NCBI RefSeq assembly: GCF_009930875.1 | Contig: NZ_CP025249.1 | Location: 2,232,001 to 2,296,000 of the forward strand | DNA length: 64,000 bases | Direction of reading: 5' to 3' | DNA from: Actinomyces sp. 432 | Lineage (GTDB): Bacteria > Actinomycetota > Actinomycetes > Actinomycetales > Actinomycetaceae | Part shown: positions 59,496 through 64,000 of the stretch, piece by piece | Layout: every line of letters begins with the position of its first letter | Position numbering within the stretch: position 1 is the stretch's first letter | Program-made: the position numbers and the translations under genes | Notes under the pieces: generated by a model | What the model saw: only the letters and a program-made list of their open reading frames with translations | What the model was told of the DNA's origin: nothing | Database searches by the model: none

Positions 59496-60359
59496 TCAGT
59501 AGCCCGCCATCTGCTCCAGGCGGGCGATGCGCTGGGCCATCGGCGGGTGGGTGGCGAACAGGCTCCGCACCCCGCCGAAGGGGTTGGCGATCATCATGGC
59601 GCTGACCGGCTCCAGGCGCGGGTCCTGCCGCATGGGTGCGGCGGCCACGCCTGTCTCCAGCTTGTGCAGTGCGCTGGCCAGGGCCAGCGGGTCGTGAGTC
59701 AGGACGGCGCCGTCGTGGTCGGCGTCGTACTCGCGGGTACGGGAGACGGCGAACTGGGTGAGGCTGGCCGCCAGCGGAGCCAGCAGCGCCAGCAGGAGCA
59801 GAACCAGGGCGTTGGAGTCGCGCCGGTCCCGGCCCCCGCCGAACCACATGATGCCGGTGGCGATCGAGGAGATCACCCCGGCGATGCCCGCGGCTACGGA
59901 GCCGGTGAGGATGTCCCGGTTGTAGACGTGGGACAGCTCGTGGCCGAGTACCCCGCGCAGCTCCCGCTGGTTGAGCAGCTGGAGGATGCCCTGGGTGCAG
60001 CACACGGCGGCGTGCTGCGGGTCGCGGCCGGTGGCGAAGGCGTTCGGACTCATGGTGGGGGCCACGTACAGCCGCGGCATCGGCTGCCCGGCGGCAGTGG
60101 ACAGCTCGCGCACAACCGCGTACATGACCGGCTGCTGCACCTCGCTGACCTCGACGGCGCCCATGGAGCGCACCGCGAGCTTGTCGGAGTTCCAGTAGGC
60201 GTAGGCCGTCTGCGCCACCCCGATCGCGGGCATGAGCAGCAGCCACACGCTTGAGCCGGTTCCGCGCGCAAGCAGCCAGCCGAGCAGGAGCAGCAGGCCC
60301 CACAGTCCCCCCATGAGGACGGCGGTCTTGAGTCCGTTGTGGTGGTTCGTGCCCGTCAT
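59496..60359 (-). CDS. htpX: M48-family zinc metalloprotease HtpX
   Basis: The protein has 287 aa from ATG 60359. Four membrane segments; zinc motif HELSH at 140-144 in LRGVLGHELSHVYNRDIL, third ligand Glu in SRTREYDADHDGA. PRLYVAPTMSPNAFATGR is the family segment before the active site. It degrades misfolded membrane proteins from the cytoplasmic side. Stands alone. Confidence 0.95.
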   Translation of the reverse strand: MTGTNHHNGLKTAVLMGGLWGLLLLLGWLLARGTGSSVWLLLMPAIGVAQTAYAYWNSDKLAVRSMGAVEVSEVQQPVMYAVVRELSTAAGQPMPRLYVAPTMSPNAFATGRDPQHAAVCCTQGILQLLNQRELRGVLGHELSHVYNRDILTGSVAAGIAGVISSIATGIMWFGGGRDRRDSNALVLLLLALLAPLAASLTQFAVSRTREYDADHDGAVLTHDPLALASALHKLETGVAAAPMRQDPRLEPVSAMMIANPFGGVRSLFATHPPMAQRIARLEQMAGY

Positions 60360-60410
60360 AGCGCGAGTGTATGAACGCTCGCTGTGCTGTTCCTGGGAGT
60401 GGTGGCCGGC

Positions 60411-61526
60411 TCAGGCCAGCAGGGCGGCGACGTCGGCGACGTCGAGTCCCAGGGCCTGCCCGACGCCGGCCGTGTACAGGGCGCCGCCATGGGTGGCCAG
60501 GCCGCGGGCGAGGTCGGCCCGCTGGCGGCAGGCCTCGTGCCAGCCGCTATCGGCCAGGGCGACGGCGTAGGGCAGGGTCGCGTTGGTCAGCGCGTAGGTG
60601 GACGTGTAGGACACGGCCCCGGGCATATTGCCCACGGCGTAGAAGATCTTGCCGTCCACCTCGTAAGTGGGCTCGGAGTGCGTGGTCACGTGGGAGTCCT
60701 CGAAGCAGCCGCCCTGGTCGATGGCGATGTCCACGAGTACGGAGCCCGGGCGCATCGCCTCGACCATCTCGTGGGTCACCAGCCGGGGCGTGCGGGCGCC
60801 GGGTACGAGCACGGCGCCGATGACAAGATCGGCGGCGGCGACGGCTCCGGCCACGTCCAGCGGGGTGGAGAAGCGGGTGCGGACCGTCCCGCCGGTCAGC
60901 TCATCGATCTGGCGCATACGGACCGGGTTGATGTCCATGACGGTGACGTCCGCACCCATGCCCGCGGCCACGCGGGCGGCGGCCAGGCCGGCGGTGCCGC
61001 CGCCAAGCACGACGACGTTGGCGCGGCGCACTCCCGCGGCACCGCCCAGCAGCACGCCGGAGCCTCCGTTTGGTGCGAGCAGGGCGTCGGCCCCCACCTG
61101 CACGCCGAGCCTTCCAGCGATCTCGGACATGGGAGCGAGCAGCGGCAGGCCGCCGTCGTCGGTGGCGACCGTCTCATAGGCGACCGCCGTGACGCCCCGG
61201 TCCATCAGGGCCTCAGTCAGGGCGCGGTCGGCGGCCAGGTGCAGGTAGGTGAACAGCAGCAGGCCCTCACGCAGGTAGCCGAACTCGGAGGGCACCGGTT
61301 CCTTGACCTTGAGGACCATCTCGGCCCCGCCCCACACCGCAGCGGCATCGGCGGCGATGGTCGCGCCGGCGTCCACGTAGTCGGCGTCGGCAATGCCGGC
61401 ACCCAGTCCCGCCCCCGCCTGCACGGTCACCTCGTGCCCGTGCCGCACGAGCGTGTCCACGCCGGCCGGCGTGAGCGCTACGCGGTATTCGTGATCCTTT
61501 ACCTCGGTGGGTACGCCGATACGCAT
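60411..61526 (-). CDS. ald: alanine dehydrogenase
   Basis: The protein has 371 aa from ATG 61526. MRIGVPTEVKDHEYRVALTP opens the domain; catalytic Lys75 (LKVKEP) and His96 (FTYLHLAAD) are at the standard positions. The NAD site is VVVLGGGTAGLAAARVAAGM. C-terminus has GNMPGAVSYTSTYALTNATL. It interconverts L-alanine and pyruvate with NAD. Neighbouring gene is the ferredoxin reductase, on the same strand 73 bp upstream. Confidence 0.96.
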   Translation of the reverse strand: MRIGVPTEVKDHEYRVALTPAGVDTLVRHGHEVTVQAGAGLGAGIADADYVDAGATIAADAAAVWGGAEMVLKVKEPVPSEFGYLREGLLLFTYLHLAADRALTEALMDRGVTAVAYETVATDDGGLPLLAPMSEIAGRLGVQVGADALLAPNGGSGVLLGGAAGVRRANVVVLGGGTAGLAAARVAAGMGADVTVMDINPVRMRQIDELTGGTVRTRFSTPLDVAGAVAAADLVIGAVLVPGARTPRLVTHEMVEAMRPGSVLVDIAIDQGGCFEDSHVTTHSEPTYEVDGKIFYAVGNMPGAVSYTSTYALTNATLPYAVALADSGWHEACRQRADLARGLATHGGALYTAGVGQALGLDVADVAALLA

Positions 61527-61599
61527 GGGGCTACCTTTCGCTGCTTGGAGTCCGGGCACTGTGCTCCGGGTGCCTCAGCCTACCGCCCCGACCGGACCG

Positions 61600-63086
61600 T
61601 CAGTCCTGCAGGCGGTGTGCAACTCGCTCGGGCACGCGATCGGGATCCGGCTGGCCGATGAGGTCGGCGGGGGCCTCGGTGCTGCGGGAGATCGCGGTCA
61701 TCGCTTCACGGGCAACAACCTTGACGCGCTCGCGCGACTTGGCGTCACCGCCGGTGACCGTGACCTCACCGTAGGCCTCGCCCAGCTCGCGCTCGTAGGC
61801 GTCCAGCAGCTCCCAACCCTCCCAGGTGGTGTAGGGCACGCCGCGGGAGTCGAGCAGCGCCAGCAGGGCGTCGTGGCCGACCTGGGAGGCGTCGTCGGTG
61901 GTGGCGTGCAGCAGGCCGGCGTTGGCATCGGCAACCAGGTTCGTAATTGTCTCCTGGGCGTCGGACTTGGTGGAGCCGATCAGGCCGACCGGGCCGCGGC
62001 GGATCCAGCCGGTGGCGTAGATGCCGGTCAGCGGCTGGCCATCATCGTCGAGCACGCGGCCGCCGGCGTTGGGGATCACATGCCGGTCGGCGTCGAAGGG
62101 CAGGCCCTCAATGGGACTGCCTGCGTAGCCAACGGCGCGGTAGACGGCCTGCACCGGCCAGTCCCGGAACTCGCCGGTGCCGGAGACGGTGCCGTCACCG
62201 TTCAGGCGAGTGCGCTCGGTGCGCAGGGCGCGCACGTGCCCGGCCTCATCGGTGAGAATGGCGGCGGGCGCCTGGAACAGGTGGATGTGGATGGTCCGGG
62301 AGGCGGTCAGCTCCTCCGGCTCCTGCATGGCGTAGTTCTCCAGGGCCTTGACCACCTGCCGCTGCTGGTTGGAGGCGGCCAGGGCCTCGCGGGAGCCCTC
62401 GTCGTACTCGAAGTCCTCCTCATCGACGGTGACGTCCACATCGGGCTGCTTGCCCAGTTCCCGCAGCTCCAGGGGGTGAACTTCACCTGGGCGGGGCCGC
62501 GGCGACCGAAGACGTGCACGTCGGTGACCGGGGACTGCTGCAGTAACTCGGCCACGTTCGCGGGGATCTCCGTGGTCATCAGGTCGCGGGCGTGCTTGGC
62601 CAGGACGCGGGAGATGTCCAGGGCGACGTTGCCGACGCCGATGACGGCAACCTCCTTGGCCTCCAGCGGCCAGGTGCGCGGATGGTCGGGGTGACCGTCG
62701 TACCAGGAGACGAAGTCGGCGCCGCCGTAGGACTCGGGAGCGTCGATACCGGGGATGTCCAGGGGGGCGTCGGTATCCGCGCCGGTGGAGAAGATCAGGG
62801 CGTCGTAGTGCTCGCGCAGCTCGGCGACGCTGATGTCGCGGCCGACCTCCACGTTGCCGATCAGCCGGATGTCGCCGCGCTGCAGGATCTTGTACAGGGC
62901 CACGATGATCTGCTTGATGCGCGGGTGGTCCGGGGCCACGCCGTAACGCACCAGGCCGTAGGGGGCAGGCAGGCGCTCGAACAGGTCGATGTTCACGTCC
63001 AGGCCCGACTTCGACAGGATGTCCGAGGCGTAGATACCGGCGGGGCCTGCTCCGATGACGGCGACATTAAGAGGGCGTGCGTTCAC
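61600..63086 (-). pseudogene. ferredoxin/flavodoxin-NADP+ reductase (FprA-like), one-base frameshift
   Basis: GTG 63086 gives LNVAVIGAGPAGIYASDIL, the FAD-binding motif, then LFERLPAPYGLVRYGVAPDH. EVAVIGVGNVALDISRVL is the NADP site and IYATGWIRRGPVGLIGSTKSD the C-terminal adrenodoxin-reductase-type signature. The frame breaks at the G5 run at 62472-62476; one more base restores VKFTPLELRELGKQPDVDV and a 495-aa protein. It passes electrons between NADPH and ferredoxin. Essential-type function, so the shift is probably a sequence error. Confidence 0.9.
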
Positions 63087-63623
63087 TGGTCTTCGTTTCT
63101 GGTGACTAAGGGTGGATGGCCGGGCGAGCACCGGGCGGTGCGCTGCTCAGGTCGGCCCAAGTGTATGCGGGTGCTCATCAACCGCGGTGTGGCGTGCGTC
63201 CCGCTCACCCGACTGGCTTCCGCCGCCCCTCGCCGAGGTCGGTAGACGTTACGTGCCGAGGTCGGCAGAAGTGGCGAATCCCATTCCCGCTGACCTCCTC
63301 GTTCTTGTCGCCCGTCCGGAAGCATGCAGACGCAGCACTGCGCGGCTCAAACCACGACGATTCGTGCACATGGCGACGGATCTGCGATTCGCCGGGTGAC
63401 GTGACTCCTCCGGTTCGCGGGTGTGGAGGTGGATTCCGGGGTGATCTCGGGCGCTTAGGCCGAGGGGTCGGCTGGATGCGACTCTCTGCTGGCACCGAGT
63501 CCCGTGCGTGGCGGCCCGAAGTGTCCAGATCTATGACAAACGAGGTAGGAGGCGGCAGCGGCCGCGAACAGAACGTTGGAATCATGCGGGTGTCAGATCG
63601 GCACCAGCGGCCGTAGGCGGTGT

Positions 63624-63642
63624 TTGTCATCAATTTTGACAA
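63624..63642. promoter_or_regulatory. small palindrome, operator-like
   Basis: TTGTCA (63624-63629) and TGACAA (63637-63642) flank seven T/A-rich bases. ATGACAAAC at 63533-63541 is the exact reverse complement of GTTTGTCAT at 63622-63630. Could be a regulator site or part of a longer repeat; no gene nearby in the window to assign it to. Confidence 0.35.
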
Positions 63643-63914
63643 CCATAGGAGCATCATTCCGCCCCCGCGGCGGGCACCCGGCACACACCCACCAGGCCGA
63701 CAGCACCCACCAGCCACACCTCAAACCTGACAAGTCCGTTTGAGGGCGTACGCATCGCTGGTCATGCAGTACCGGATACCGGCCACTGACAATGCCGTGC
63801 CCAGCACCTCCCACGCCTGGAGTCGGCTGCACGCACCCCCGTACCCAAGTCGGCTGCAAGCACCCCCGGAGTCGTTTGCCGGTATCCCCCGCCCGGAAGC
63901 GGGATCATCTACAA

Positions 63915-63999
63915 CGCCACTTCGAGGTTAACAACGCCCGTTAACGGTCTGCTGAAGGGCTGCAAGGTATACAGCAGGCCGTTAAGTAGCGTTGTTAAC
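63915..63999. repeat. large palindrome, copy 2 of hairpin repeat family
   Basis: Two 28-nt arms (63927-63954 and 63972-63999) pair at 24 of 28 positions around a 17-nt loop, both ending in GTTAAC/CAGCAG. Conserved blocks shared in order with the 40.68-kb element: AACGCCACTTCG, ACGCCCGTT, TGCTGAAGG, then AAGTRGCGTTG. The outer end may continue past 64000. Confidence 0.82.
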
Positions 64000-64000
64000 G

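Larger units (their letters stand above)
63087..64000. other. gene-free right end of window
   Basis: About 0.9 kb with no ORF that carries a ribosome site or family feature. It contains a direct repeat of GCCGAGGTCGGYAGA at 63232 and 63255, a small TTGTCA/TGACAA palindrome (63624-63642) and the large palindrome at the end. Confidence 0.6.

Noticed and set aside
63915..63999. Integron attC site
   Set aside because: GTTAAC ends and imperfect pairing recall attC, but the 7-bp R/L boxes are not in the right order, the same family occurs singly elsewhere, and no integrase or cassette is visible.

Overview
The window is high-GC DNA with frequent GTG starts, Gram-positive wall genes (two LytR-CpsA-Psr proteins, a secreted FG-GAP amidase), a Maf/BirA/adenylate-cyclase block and L33 next to three tRNAs. 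This fits an actinobacterium, most likely of the Actinomyces group; that placement is inference from gene content only.

Layout. 1-10.9 kb: surface-polysaccharide genes, namely RgpF/WbsX-type transferases, a Wzm/Wzt ABC exporter, a rhamnosyltransferase, a DUF2142 protein, a YbhN-like flippase and further glycosyltransferases. 11.0-13.3 kb: secreted amidase. 13.6-22.5 kb: rfbB, two DUF6541 membrane proteins, a UDP-sugar dehydrogenase, a glycosyltransferase and a UDP-GlcNAc 2-epimerase. 22.5-25.9 kb: gene-poor, with a decayed IS5-type transposase and a secreted S1 protease. 25.9-40.0 kb: second polysaccharide block, with a third DUF6541 protein, five glycosyltransferases, a Wzx-like flippase, an AsnB-like protein, an oxidoreductase/aminotransferase/acetyltransferase trio and a GT2-DUF2304 pair. 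40.0-41.9 kb: gene-free and rich in repeats. 41.9-46.9 kb: WbbL-like transferase, two LCP proteins and galE. 47.0-63.1 kb: mostly housekeeping genes (purE, purK, PIG-V-like, GtrA, DedA, a two-component system, a class III cyclase, birA, maf, a MaoC protein, rpmG, tRNA-Met/Thr/Tyr, htpX, ald, ferredoxin-NADP reductase). 63.1-64.0 kb: gene-free, ending in a large palindrome.

How it works together. The dehydrogenase, oxidoreductase, DegT aminotransferase, hexapeptide acetyltransferase and 2-epimerase together look like the Wbp route to UDP-2,3-diacetamido uronic acids. RfbB points to dTDP-sugars, probably rhamnose, and GalE to UDP-Gal. Many glycosyltransferases would build the glycans, two export routes (ABC and Wzx-like) are present, and the LCP proteins would attach glycan to wall or protein.

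Eight genes are each broken by exactly one missing base, and every one is repaired by lengthening a G or C run of 3-5 by one base. This looks like systematic homopolymer under-calling in the sequence, so these genes are probably intact in the organism. The most novel non-coding signal is a hairpin-repeat family with two related copies (about 40.68-40.79 kb and 63.91-64.00 kb). A block of degenerate 20-bp repeats lies at 40.3-40.6 kb.
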